From Meconema thalassinum (lineage: Eukaryota > Arthropoda > Insecta > Orthoptera > Tettigoniidae), in assembly GCA_946902985.2 (NCBI GenBank), contig OX336388.2, forward strand, positions 1,211,456,609 to 1,211,520,608: a DNA stretch of 64,000 nt. The letters are read 5' to 3'. The notes under the pieces are model-generated. The model saw only the letters and a program-made list of their open reading frames with translations, made no database searches and was not told the DNA's origin. The stretch's first letter is position 1; every line of letters begins with the position of its first letter. The translations under genes were made by a program, and so were the position numbers. Shown piece after piece: positions 46,323-58,133 of this stretch.

Positions 46323-48998
46323 CTAATCATTTTTCAGAGAAAAATGACCAAACGGTAAAGTATCAATTCCGTTTTCAGTTATGTGTCTTATATCTTCGTT
46401 TGATGAAATTGCCAACTTATTTTGCCGAACAGTAAATACAGAATGAGATTTTGAAATTATACAAACTTGAACTTTGTTGACTTTTTCTCTGTTATAAAGA
46501 CACTTTCGATACTCATCAATATTCTTACTTTTACTCACACTCTTCTTAATGCCTTTAGCCTTACACAAGCTATTCATTTCATCACACAATTTTATTGCAT
46601 ACATTTTGGGTCGTAACCCCACAAATTCTTCAACAATCCTTCCAGCATTTTCATCTTTCATTAAACCAATTTCACCTTTATTTTGTCTCACAATGCCAAA
46701 AGGATTGTTTGTTTCATAGTTTCCAGTATCAAACAAATTTGAATGTTGTTTCATGAACTCATAAATATCATAATAGAATATATACATAAAACTATCGGTG
46801 TCTGTGTATAACAACCTCACATTTGATTCAGGATTTGCTAAAATAACATTGTAATGAAAGTCATTCATTTTACATTTAGACAAATCTAATATAGATGCAC
46901 CAACATATACTGGTTGATTGTGAAAAATCTTTAGTCTACTCATCTCGATGACCATACATTGTTCATCGAATATAATTCTATGTTTAAAATTAGCCTTAGC
47001 TATTAAAGACCTACCACCACGAGCTCCATGCCATTTGGTGACCCATTTGATGTCCCTTAACTTCCTCACATTCATCAGTGAACGACCAAAAATTGCATTA
47101 TTCATCAATTTATAAAAATTCTTTTCAAAATCATTTTTGGCTTGTTTTCGTTTCTCTGTGTTCACATCAATATATGGTTTTAGCCATTGGCTCTGATTGA
47201 ATTCAATTATTCTGTGAATACGATCTAATTTCATTCCTAGTTGAATACATTGCTTTAACAATCTATAATGCAAAACATAACGTTCTTTATTATCTAGGGT
47301 AGCCATTAGCTTTGTCAACTTTTCTGGACATAGAGGGTAATCTGAATGTTTGTCATGTAACTCTTGAGGATAAGTCAAATCTACTTCCAAAATATATCCA
47401 ATTTCTGAAGTATCATCAATAGTTAAAACATCAAAGCCTTCAACATTTGCAATCCATTTAAAGCCACCCGTTGGAAGATATTCCATCATCGCATATCCAT
47501 ACAAATTATTAACGTCAAAGTACATTATGTAGGACTCTTGCTTTTTCTCATCATAAGTTTTCATATACTTATTATTAGCAATCGCATGTCGTGTTATACA
47601 CTGAACATTTCCTCCTCGAATAGATCGTTCCAAAAAGTGTAACATATCAATATCTTGAAGCAATTCAAGTTGAACGTTGGTTATCTTTTTCATAGCACAC
47701 CAAGACATAGATGGAGCAGTGTAAAAATGAGCTGCATCAATGCCATAAGTTTCCATGCCATTCGATCTAAAATTTTCAAAGACATCCGCCAAAAGAAGTG
47801 TGTCAACTTTTAAATACAAATCTGCGTATTCTCCTAATGTTTGACAGGAAAACGTTTCCCACACCGATTGAGCAAACTCATACTCTTCATTCGATATTGT
47901 TTGATCATTAAGGCTGCTATAAAACTTGGATATTTCAGGTAATTTAGTTTCGTTAAGAACATCCATACTCGTGACGTATTCATAGGGAAACACACCTTTT
48001 CTCGCAGTAAGTCGAAACTGTGCATCATCATTAAAATAACGTTGTGTTATTTGCTTTGAATCTTCGCTTAACGAAGATGAACATTGATCTAGTGAACAGG
48101 ACAAGAAATTATATGTATCGAAAAATCTTAACTGAATGAATCAATTCTTAGCCCGTACATACTTTGTAAACCCTTTGTAACGTTCCATATTCATCGCTAA
48201 CAATTTTATATGACCAGGATTATGTAACACCTCTCCATCACGTTTCTCGCAAATTTCTTTAATTATAAAATGTCCATCATAGGCGGTTAGATTATGAAAT
48301 GCTATAGGCAAAACCTTTGTTACTTTGTAATTTAAATTACAACTATTGTGTGCGCTTCCTCTATATTTTCCAGTTAAGTGACAATGATCGCGTACTTTGA
48401 GTTCATTAACTGCAATCGGTTTCTCGCAAATGTGACACATTTTACTTGACAAAAATAATCTTTCTTCATTTTCGGTCATCTTTAACATTGGCTTAACCGA
48501 TAAGTAATATGTTTGAAGTTTATCCACAATACTATAAAGTTCCTTTACAAACAATTCAATGCAATTATTTCCCCTAAAGAGCTTGAAACTGCACAATTCA
48601 CTATCGAAATTACAATGAAGGTATAAAGAAATGCTGTAAGGAATATGTTTATGTGTTAAAGTAGAGTTATGAATGTCACTATTTGGAAAACAGGAGGAAA
48701 TTGGAGACAAAACGCATTCAGTGTCTGCATATATTATAAATGGAACTGTATCTTTAACTCGGAATTCTGTAAAATTAACAAATCTTTGTTCATCAGTCGG
48801 CATTATGCTTTTTGCAACAGGAAACTGTTTACAGTCTGCAAAGTGAACATTTAACTCATCCTCAAGAAGATAATATGACAAACAACGTCTACATATATAA
48901 ATCCTTCTCTGAGTGCTAGTGATGCTTGAACGCACAAGGCGAGCAAGATTTCTAATTAAACAAAAGTGATAACTTTCACTGTTTCCAATCTGCAACAT
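46323..48998 (-). pseudogene. Family-B DNA polymerase, right-arm copy with one nonsense mutation
   Basis: The inverted twin of 41211-43886. Codon 287 (GGA in the left arm) is TGA here (48141-48143). This splits the frame into 48141-48998, with Exo I, the zinc module and Exo II, and the downstream 46323-48104, with Exo III and all polymerase motifs. Other amino-acid differences I noticed are Ser to Pro at about 106, Pro to Gln at 620 and Lys to Ile near the C-terminus. That is about five changes in 2.7 kb, showing a very recent common origin or gene conversion. The downstream open part lacks two exonuclease motifs and would at best make a polymerase-only product. Confidence 0.9.
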
Positions 48999-49025
48999 CA
49001 ATAAGTCTACACTCCTTTCATATAC

Positions 49026-50428
49026 GGGGTAGTTTTCACCCCCCTGCTATTTATCATCAAAAACAAAAGATCTTAGGTTCAATTATCATTTTTACCCGTT
49101 TAAGACCTTTTTCCCCACTGTAAAATCACTATTTACTGTTTTAGGGGTGACATCATCTATCCGGGTAAAAGCCTATGTCACAACGAATTTTTTAAGCTAT
49201 TACACATAATTTTACGGTTCTTAGTTTCCAAGGTATCGATTTTTCAATTTTGGGGTAGTTTTCACCCCCCTGCTATTTTTCATCAAAAACAAAAGATCTT
49301 AGGTTCAATTATCATTTTTACCCGTTTAAAACCTTTTTCCCCACTGTAAAATCACTATTTACTGTTTTAGGGGTGACATCATCTATCCGGGTAAAAGCCT
49401 ATGTCACAACGAATTTTTTAAGCTATTACACATAATTTTACGGTTCTTAGTTTCCAAGGTATCGATTTTTCAATTTTGGGGTAGTTTTCACCCCCCTGCT
49501 ATTTTTCATCAAAAACAAAAGATCTTAGGTTCAATTATCATTTTTACCCGTTTAAAACCTTTTTCCCCACTGTAAAATCACTATTTACTGTTTTAGGGGT
49601 GACATCATCTATCCGGGTAAAAGCCTATGTCTCAACGAATTTTTTAAGCTATTACACATAATTTTACGGTTCTTAGTTTCCAAGGTATCGATTTTTCAAT
49701 TTGGGGGTAGTTTTCACCCCCCTGCTATTTTTCATCAAAAACAAAAGATCTTAGGTTCAATTATCATTTTTACCCGTTTAAAACCTTTTTCCCCACTGTA
49801 AAATCACTATTTACTGTTTTAGGGGTGACATCATCTATCCGGGTAAAAGCCTATGTCACAACGAATTTTTTAAGCTATTACACATAATTTTACGGTTCTT
49901 AGTTTCCAAGGTATCGATTTTTCAATTTGGGGGTAGTTTTCACCCCCCTGCTATTTTTCATCAAAAACAAAAGATCTTAGGTTCAATTATCATTTTTACC
50001 CGTTTAAAACCTTTTTCCCCACTGTAAAATCACTATTTACTGTTTTAGGGGTGACATCATCTATCCGGGTAAAAGCCTATGTCACAACGAATTTTTTAAG
50101 CTATTACACATAATTTTACGGTTCTTAGTTTCCAAGGTATCGATTTTTCAATTTGGGGGTAGTTTTCACCCCCCTGCTATTTTTCATCAAAAACAAAAGA
50201 TCTTAGGTTCAATTATCATTTTTACCCGTTTAAAACCTTTTTCCCCACTGTAAAATCACTATTTACTGTTTTAGGGGTGACATCATCTATCCGGGTAAAA
50301 GCCTATGTCACAACGAATTTTTTAAGCTATTACACATAATTTTACGGTTCTTAGTTTCCAAGGTATCGATTTTTCAATTTGGGGGTAGTTTTCACCCCCC
50401 CTGCTATTTTTCATCAAAAACAAAAGAT
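49026..50428. repeat. ~226-bp tandem array, right arm
   Basis: Mirror image of 39781-41183, with the same number of units and the same diverged terminal variant at the outer end. It carries a few private changes (for example tatttatcatc at ~49048 and gtctcaacga near 49630). Confidence 0.95.
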
Positions 50429-51571
50429 CTTAGTTTCATTTATCATTTTTAGGTGTTTAACACGTTTTTTCCCCATAACATGACTATTTACTGTTTTAGG
50501 GGTGAAATGACCAATCCAGGTAAAAGCCTATGTCATCACCTATTTTTAAAGCTATAACGCCTAATTTTAGGGTTCATAGTTTCCAGGATATTGAGTTTTC
50601 AATTTGGGGGGGGTAGTTTCACCCCATAAAGGGGGACGTCGCCCCAAGTGCTAGGACCCCTCATACAAGTCCCTAGCATGATTGGTTCACGAGATATTAA
50701 CAAAAGTGTAGTTAGGCCCTTTTGACAAGAAAATAAATGAATGATACTTTCAAAAACGAGGTGTCACCCCAAGTGCTAGGATACTGCCTATGGGAAAATC
50801 CCATCCTGGGTTCAGAAAATATTAACAAATGTGTAGTTAGACCCTTTTGACAAAAGCCACCGGTGTGCATACATACAAAAATTGCTCTTTCACCCCAGGT
50901 AAGGGTAGTTTTTATTTTGGGGGTTGACATACCTCATTCATACAAAAGGAGAATTCACTACGAGTCCTATGACACCCCATATGTTTACATCGCATTATTG
51001 GTTAGCGAGATACTAAAAATCGAATGACCTATTAGTTTTTTGTTTTTTTAATAAATTTTTTAAAAAGCCTCATCTATAAAGAATCTTTTAAAAATTCCGC
51101 TCTCTTACAAAAGCCCTCAAGTGCGCATGCATACAAAAATAACCACTACTTAACCTCCGGGTAAGGGTAGATTTATTTTGGGGTGGATATACTCCCGTCC
51201 ATAGCAAGGGGTGGTTCACCACAAGTCCTACGACACCCTATATGCATCGTTCTAGCCTTACAAGCTCATTAAATTCGCCAAATTGTCAAAAAAGCACGTT
51301 TACCTCAAATTGCGTTTCCAAATTCCACCCATTTTAAAAAATTACCTCACCATCAAATAGAGCGGGAAAAATAGCATTTAAACGAACCCTCACTCAACCC
51401 TAGTCCTCGCCCGCCACCAAACATTTCCCAACATAGCCATACGTATTCAAGCACACACGCGATTTGCAAGAGAACATACACTACCCCACTACCCGCGAAT
51501 AACCTTTTGTTTTGGTGCTCACACTCGCATGGGTGTCAGATGACAGTTAGCATCCTAATAAACATCCTCCA

Positions 51572-51718
51572 TGACGTCAACACCCATTAACTTTTTATCA
51601 CCATCGCACAAACAAGCCAAAGGGTCAACCTCTTCCCACGCTAACACGTGCACTGCACATGCTCGCTCCTGGACCACGTGCTCGCTCTAAGGACCCATGA
51701 CGTCATCCCATGACGTCA
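51572..51718. promoter_or_regulatory. Mirror cluster of CRE-like and E-box sites, right terminal arm
   Basis: Inverted counterpart of 38491-38637, with TGACGTCA at three places and CACGTG at two. It lies ~65-210 bp inside the right end. Confidence 0.5.
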
Positions 51719-51781
51719 TCAGGATTACGCAATTTCTGGTCATGATGATGCAATATCCAAAGTCTAGCGAATTATACTACT

Positions 51782-51787
51782 AATAAC
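51782..51787. repeat. Right 6-bp target duplication of the palindromic element
   Basis: AATAAC, identical to 38422-38427. Confidence 0.95.
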
Positions 51788-52823
51788 AGTGCAGTAATGT
51801 CTAATTTTGGCGTTTAAGGATATCGATCTCTTATTGTAGATGTCTTTAGTCAGGTTGTATGCCATTTCCATTTTATTAATGCGTGGCATGAAGGCTTCCT
51901 TCTCTGATAGGCTAGGCTCTATCCATTCACCGAGGTATTTAAACTTTTCTGCCTTCTGAACTTTTCCTAGTCCAACCTCCAGTTCCCTGGGCGGTGACTT
52001 TATATTTGTCATGAATTGTGTCTTCTCAAAGGAGATTTGAAGCCCAGCCTTCAGTGCTTGATTTTTCAGCTGGTTAAGTTGTTCTTCTGCCATATCAATG
52101 GAATCTGAAAAGATCACTAGATCATCTGCAAAGGCTAGACAGTCGATTGTAAGATTCATATACTTGTACCCTAGCCTTACGCCATTTTCTACCCTGGAAT
52201 TTTCCATTTCCTTCCGCCATTCTCGGATGACCTTTTCCAAAACACAATTGAAGAGAAGCGGTGATAGCCCGTCTCCTTGCCTCACTCCTGTCCTGATTTC
52301 AAAGGCATCAGACATCTCTCCTCTGAACTTTACTTTGGAGGTGGTGTTGGTCAGGGTTTGCTGGATAATTGATTGTGTCTTGTTCTCTAAGCCAAACTCT
52401 TCAAGGATTTGCAATAGGGTGGTTCGATCAATTGAGTCGTACGCTTTCTGAAAATCAACAAAGGTCATCACGAATTCCCTGTTCCTGAGTTTCAGATATG
52501 AAAGGATGGACTTCAGATTCATAATCTGCTCAGCACATGATCGTCCCTTTCTGAAACCCCCTTGGTATTCCCCCAGTTGTGGATCGATTTGTTGTTCCGC
52601 CCTATTCTGCAGAGCTTTTGAGAGGATCTTGTAAGTTATTGATAGAAGAGAGATGCCACGGTAATTGTTCACATCGGTTTTCTCCCCTTTTTTATGTAGT
52701 GGATGAATTACGGCAGAGGTCCATCCACTTGGGAGTTTATCGCTCTCCCAGATCTCTTGAATAATTGCAACAAGCTTGTCGACTGCTTTTTCCCCTGCAT
52801 GTTTCCACAGTTCAGCAATTATT
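51788..52823 (-). mobile_element. LINE D, 5' part (reverse-transcriptase domain)
   Basis: The minus-strand open frame begins right after the AAT tract with IIAELWKHAGEKAVDKLVAI. It then shows NNYRGISLLSITYKILSKAL, GFRKGRSCAEQ, FVDFQKAYDSIDR (motif A), GVRQGDGLSPLLFN, CLAFADDLVIFSDS (FADD box), FEKTQFMTN and KYLGEWI, and ends HYCTVI at the 13.4-kb insertion. There are no stops, so the RT ORF was intact when interrupted. The AP endonuclease half is missing: this copy is 5'-truncated at the (AAT)n junction. Confidence 0.92.
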
Positions 52824-55800
52824 TTATTATTATTATTATTATTATTACTTATTATTATTATTTAATTGATTTTTCCCCTTTAGGAGAGCGATTGAACTTG
52901 AATACATGATTTCATCTTCTGGCGTTTTCCCGCTTCTGTTCCCAAAATCTCTTCATCCTCTCAGAATGCGCCTTGTTCCGCTCAGCTGTCCACTTTCTTC
53001 CAGGCTGCGGTGACGGTCTATGATCAAACTTAATATTTTTGATTTTAATCCTGCACTCGGTGCGGTCTTCAAAATTTTCAATGTTGACCTGTTGTAGGTC
53101 CCTCTGAACCTCTGTCAGCCACTCCGTGCCACACTTACTCCGTGTTATAACGTTGAGCAATTTCTTCGGCGTTCTGAAATTTTCCATCCTGTAAATGTGT
53201 GTATAAAACTGTACTCGGCGTTTTCTGATAACTTCCGTTATCGTGTGGATCTTTTGGTTGAGTTCGCTTTGAGGTCTCTTCATCCAAATACCGTTATTAT
53301 TAACTGCCCCGTAAATCTTTCTGAGAATTTTCCTTTCCTGTTTTTCTATATCCTTAATTTTGGAATGACTGTCGATCACCATTGTTTCGGCTGCGTAAGT
53401 TGCTTCCGGAAGAATCACCGTTGTTTAGTGCCTTAATTTTGCGTCCAGCGAGATGCACTTCTTGTTGTAGTGAGCCCACGCTAGCTTGTAGGCCTTCTGT
53501 AGTTTGGTGATTCTTTGTTCATTGGCGATTCGGTTTAGTCCCGAGGACTGTATGATATCACCAAGGTATTTAAAATGGGGGACTTGTATTATTTTACCGT
53601 ATCGTGGGATTAAAGAAAAGTTATATTCTGGCCTTCTTTCCATATAGTGGTTATTTTTTTCATAAGAAATTTGTAGTCCGGTTCTTTGAGCAATTTCATG
53701 TAATTTTTCCACTGCGTGTATGGCTTCATGTCTGGTGTTAGTGATAATGGCAATATCGTCCGCAAAAGCGAGGCACTTGACTGTAAGACGGTTCTCTTTT
53801 TTGATTACAATTTGAATGCCTTTTACATGAGGTTTCCATTTCCTAATGATCTTTTCTAGAACAATATTAAATAGCATTGGGGATAATCCGTCCCCCTGTC
53901 GAACTCCAGTTTTGATGAGAAAGGGCTCCGATATTTCACCCATGAATTTCACTTTGGACATAGTTCCTGTAATCGTCTGTTCAATGATTTTTCGGGTCTT
54001 TCTGTCTATCCTGAATTCTTTCATGATAATAAAAAGGGTTTCGCGGTCTACAGAGTCATATGCTTTTCTGAAGTCGACGAATGTTATTACTGTATTTCTA
54101 CATTTTCTCATTTGTAATATTGTTTTTAAGCTCCACACCTGTTCAGCACAAGATCGCCCTTTTCTGAATCCGGCTTGGTATTCACCGATTAGCGGATCCA
54201 CCTGGGGTTCTAGCCTGTTTAAAAGTGCCTTGGAGAGGATTTTATAAGCAATAGGGAGCAGGGAGATTCCCCTGTAATTACTCATGTCTGTTTTATCACC
54301 CCTTTTGTGTAACGGATGAATTAGAGCACATTTCCAGTCTTCTGGTATTAGCTCCATCATCCATATGTCTGAAATAAGGTGATGAAGTTTCTGAGTAAGT
54401 GTAGGATCGTTCAGTTTCCAGAATTCAGCAATGATCCAATCTTCTCCTGGTGCTTAGTTATTTTTGAGCTTTTGGATGATCTCCTGAATTTCTTCTAGGT
54501 CAGGGGGTTGTGAGTCCGGGTGTGTGGAAACCGGAGGAGTGAAGGCAAGTTTTTCTTGGGGTGGTTCGCAGTTAAGAAGGGAGTTGAAGTATTGGGCTAA
54601 TATTTTACAGTTTTCTTTCGCGTTAGTTTCCAACGTGCCATCGGGTTTTTTGAAGCACATGCTGGGCGCCTGATATCCCTTTAAGTTTTCTCTAAACGTC
54701 TTGTAGAAGTTTCTAGTATCATGTTGGGTGAAATCCTGCTGGATTTCATGGAGTCTGTTGTTGTCATATACTCGTTTTTCTTTCCTAATTGTTTTGGAGG
54801 CATATTTTTGGGTTTTAAGAAAGTTCTCCCAGTTTTCATCAGTTTTGTGACTGTTAAACTTTTTCCACGCAGTCATGCGGTTGTCAACTGCCCGATCGCG
54901 AATTGCATTCCACCAACGATGTTTTCTTGTGCGAGGAGGTTGTCCTAGTTTCATGACTTCCTGACTTTTCATCGTTATTTTCTGCCAGTCTGTTGATGTC
55001 TCCTGATTAATTTGCATTATGATTTCTTCTTTGTGGAGTTTCAAGTACTCTGGATCTGGTTTGATATTTTTGTGTGGGCCTTTTTGCTTTCTATTGGGTT
55101 GGAATTTCGTCTTAATTTGGAGAAGATGATGGTCTGATTCAAAGGCGCCTTTGCGAGCTCGGACGTTTAAAATTTATTTTGTGTTTTTCTTGGAAATTGC
55201 GATATGGTCAATTTGGTATTCACCCTGTCTAATATTGGGTAATCTCCATGTGGTTAACTTGTGCGGAGGTTTTTGAAATTGTGTGCTCATGATCTTAAGT
55301 TCAAAGTTTTTGCCGAAGCCAATTTGTCTTTCACCATTCCCGTTGGTACGTTCGTGCTTAGTATGGGGGCCTGAGGTATCACTAAATTTTCTTTCCTTAC
55401 CTAACTGGGCATTAAAATCGCCCAACAAGATCTTCACATGGTGCCTTGGTATTTTGTTGGTTGTTTCTTCGAGAGTTTCCCAGAAATTGTCCATAGTTTC
55501 AGGATCGGATTTGTTGAGTTGATTTATGGGAGCGTGGACGTTGATCAGTGTGTAAACTTTGGCTGACTTTACTGAGAGCAGAGATACTCTTTCGTTGGGA
55601 GAAGAGAAATCGATGACTGAGTCGAGTACGGAATTGTGTATGGCGAAACCGGTTCCCAGGAGTGGTAGTTTGCCTCTTTTTATGGCAGGTTTGCCTTTAT
55701 AGATTCTGAATTTCTCCGTATTAAAGTGTTCTTCATCCGTGAATCGTGTCTCTTGAAGTGCGGTGATTTTGAGGTAAAATTTTTCGAGGGCGTTAGTGAG

Positions 55801-56220
55801 TTGTTTTAATTTGCCTGTTTTAGTGAGGGTGTTCACATTAATTGTGCCATTAAAATTCTTGCGTCGAGTTTTGAGAGTGTGAAGAGTTCTTGAGAAGCTC
55901 CAATTCTTCTCCGCATGGTGTCCCAGATCCCCCAGAATCCGATGATCAGGTGAGCCCAGTCTATCGACTGGTGCCTGGGGTAGTGATTCTGTGATCGTCT
56001 TTTCCATCATGCGCTCAAGTTGAGTTTTGTTTTTGTGGTGATCTCAGTTGAGACCACAGGTATACGACTCGATTTTTGAGTTCGAGAAGATTTTAGTGCA
56101 GCCGCCTCAATTAGAGAAACAGACGCTGACCACTTTGCCGCTTGTTTCAAGTCAGACGCAATGTGGATTTCGCAGAATGGTATGCTTCTTCCGCCAGTTC
56201 CGCCGTACCGAGATCCATTC
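52824..56220 (-). mobile_element. LINE A, nearly full-length RTE-like retrotransposon
   Basis: It contains a 5' UTR (~56220-56011), a single long ORF (56010-52912), a short 3' UTR and an (AAT)n tail at ~52824-52861. The 5' end directly abuts another (AAT)n tract, the tail of LINE C at 56221-56253. The length (~3.4 kb) and the order AP endonuclease, linker, RT, C-terminal domain fit an RTE-like LINE. It is the only copy in the window that keeps the endonuclease together with RT. Confidence 0.88.
52912..56010 (-). pseudogene. LINE A endonuclease-reverse transcriptase ORF with three in-frame TAA codons
   Basis: A 1032-codon frame without frameshifts. The AP endonuclease part has INVNTL (N60), LQETRF (E87), NVHAPIN, LLGDFNAQLG (D198, N200) and QIDHIAIS (D268, H269). 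The RT part has NYRGISLLPIAYKILSKAL, GFRKGRSCAEQ, FVDFRKAYDSVD, GVRQGDGLSPMLFN, FADDIAII around codon 750 and FKYLGDII. The C-terminus has ERKILRKIYGAV, IRKRRVQFYTHIYRM and KWTAERNKAHSERMKRFW. TAA stops at codons 279, 519 and 862 replace residues that by comparison were sense (Lys at 519, Tyr at 862). Otherwise it looks young. Confidence 0.9.
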
Positions 56221-56252
<32 letters not shown>

Positions 56253-56486
56253 TTACATCATTATGCCCATCTGCGGAGCACGATGGGACTTATTTTGCTA
56301 ATTATGTATTTTTCTTCTCACAAAATCTCTTCATCTGGGCACTAAATGTCTTCCTCCGTTCTTCAGTCCATGATTTCTTAGTCTTGGTAGTCATTTTCTC
56401 AGAGAAATGATGGTTGTTGATTAATGTTCTGATCTGGAGTCGATCTTGTAAAATTTCCTCCATAACGATAATTTCTTGGAAGTATT
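56221..56486 (-). mobile_element. LINE C, 3' end with (AAT)n tail
   Basis: On the minus strand the C-terminus reads QEIIVMEEILQDRLQIRTLI, KKSWTEERRKTFSAQMKRF and CEKKNT followed by a stop. A short 3' UTR and ~11 AAT repeats at 56221-56253 complete it. The upstream sequence continues across two younger insertions at 57992-58131 and 59601-59786. Confidence 0.8.
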
Positions 56487-56599
56487 AGCCTACTTTTCAC
56501 ATTTTGCAAAAATGAGGAAAAAGTAGACTTATGAGATCGGGCAAAAGTGTGTCTGTCTGTCAGTCTGTCTGTCTGTCCTTCTGTCTGTCTGTCTGTCCT

Positions 56600-56638
<39 letters not shown>

Positions 56639-57991
56639 GGCTGGCTGGCTGGCTATCAACTCCTAAACGGATGCAGCAATCGAAACAAAATTTGGTAGGA
56701 GTCAAGATCTATACCTGAATATCTCTCGGTCATATATGAAAATGATGTCAGTGCTACCAACTGCAGAAAAATCGCAATTGAAATTTGAGCTCCATGTTGG
56801 ATATCTTGGAAGGTATGAATGGGAGCTATTTCAATAATGGCACACGTATAGATAGTATAGATAGTATAGAAGTATAGATAGTATACACGTATTGCAGTTT
56901 AATTTCCAGGAGGCCATACATGGCAGTGTTGCCAAAATGATTATAAGCCTGCTGATAGGTCCAATTTTTAAATGCATATAACTTCTACACTATCAATTGG
57001 AAATCAACCAAATTTCCTATGTGCTATTTGTACATAAGCAGATATGACTGAGCGTATTCTTAAGAGCCACCAGGGCTGCCAACTGTTAATAAATGCTCTC
57101 AATTTTTTATATCCAAATACCCATATATCAGAAAGTATGCAAGCCGACAGCTTTAAACTATGCACACGTATAGTACCTGACATTCTATATTAATTTGTAA
57201 TAACTTATATATGTCAGTGCTACCAACATGATTCTAAGCCTGCTGAGAGGTCCAACTTTAAATACATGTAACTTCTATACTATCATTTGGTTTTCAACCA
57301 AATTTCGTATGTGCTATGTGTACATAACAGATATGACTATGCCGATTCTTAAGAGTAACTAGGGCTGCCAACTGTTAATAAATACTGTCTCTATTTTTAT
57401 TACCCTAATATCAATATAACAGAAAGTATGCAAGCCAATAGCTCTAAACTTTGCACACGTATAGTACCTGGCATTCTAGATTAATTTTGAGTAACTAATA
57501 TAGGACTACGCCAGTGCTGCCAACATGATTCTAAGCCTACTGATAGGTCCAATTTTAAAATGCATGTAACTTCTATACTAACTAATGGATTTCATTCAAA
57601 ATTGACACAACAATAGATCCTATTATTTCAGATTATTTCTGACCAATACACATATGTCATTGTTGCCAACATGATTTTACGCGCGCTGTTAGATCCAATG
57701 TTTAACTGCATGTAACGTCCGTGCTATCCACTGGACTTCAACCAAATTTTGTATTCTGTACCTTAAGAGATGGAACTAAGAATATATTCAGTCACCAGGA
57801 CTGCCAACTGTAGTTCTCTATTAGGCTACATTTTGCCATGAAGCATATACAGTATTTCGAACTAATTAGTAATTTCAATATTACCAACTTGATTTCGTCA
57901 TTATTCTAGATAGATCCATATAGATTAATCATTGGCATGAATCTAAAATTTTAAGAAAAGTAGGCTCTTTAGTTCGTTACGGAACTTCTTG
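56487..57991 (+). mobile_element. Helentron-like non-autonomous repeat, copy 3
   Basis: It starts AGCCTACTTTTC, with a long (GTCT)n tract at ~56545-56642, repeated ~290-bp units, subterminal GAAAAGTAGGCT (~57955), an AGTTC/GAACT hairpin and the end ACTTCTTG. It is inserted within LINE C codons: removing it restores AIEKYFQE. TT flanks both ends, with only two extra T residues relative to the restored site. It is slightly longer than the other two copies because of the microsatellite. Confidence 0.75.
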
Positions 57992-58131
57992 TTTTTCTAT
58001 TGCACTAAGTCAGTTGTTCTTGAGTTTCATTGAGGGAGTAAGGTTGAGAATCCATTTGTTCAGCCTGTCATTGTTCATTCTGAGAATGTGGCCGTAGAAC
58101 TTCAATCCCCGTTTCCTGAAGGAGTCTGTCA
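57992..58131 (-). mobile_element. LINE C, middle fragment
   Basis: Minus-strand MTDSFRKRGLKFYGHILRMN, DRLNKWILNLTPSMKLKNN, a stop (probably Trp TGG to TGA), LSAIEK. It is continuous with the flanking LINE C parts once the Tc1 element and the Helentron-like copy are removed. Confidence 0.8.
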
Positions 58132-58133
58132 TA

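Larger units (their letters stand above)
38428..51781. mobile_element. 13.35-kb palindromic Polinton-derived element carrying two inverted PolB genes
   Basis: Two inverted ~6.6-kb arms (38428-45066 and 45145-51781) surround a 78-bp spacer. The ends are agtagtataattcgc and its exact complement, so AG...CT termini with a 6-bp duplication, the signature described for Polinton/Maverick elements. From outside in, each arm has regulatory-looking terminal DNA, diverged repeats, a ~226-bp tandem array, one family-B polymerase ORF and a non-coding inner region with a SINE remnant. Arms differ by only a few scattered substitutions and 1-2 bp indels that I noticed. No integrase, packaging ATPase, protease or capsid gene is present, so integration must have used proteins supplied in trans. 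It is not a sequencing hairpin artefact in appearance, because the flanks are non-palindromic and complete each other. Confidence 0.9.

Noticed and set aside
38428..51781. Ordinary segmental inverted duplication or assembly hairpin
   Set aside because: Transposon-like ends, a 6-bp target duplication and restoration of the interrupted LINE frame point to insertion of a mobile element.
56399..56659. 86-codon ORF with RQTDRQTDRQTD repeats
   Set aside because: It is a translation of the (GTCT)n microsatellite in the Helentron-like repeat.
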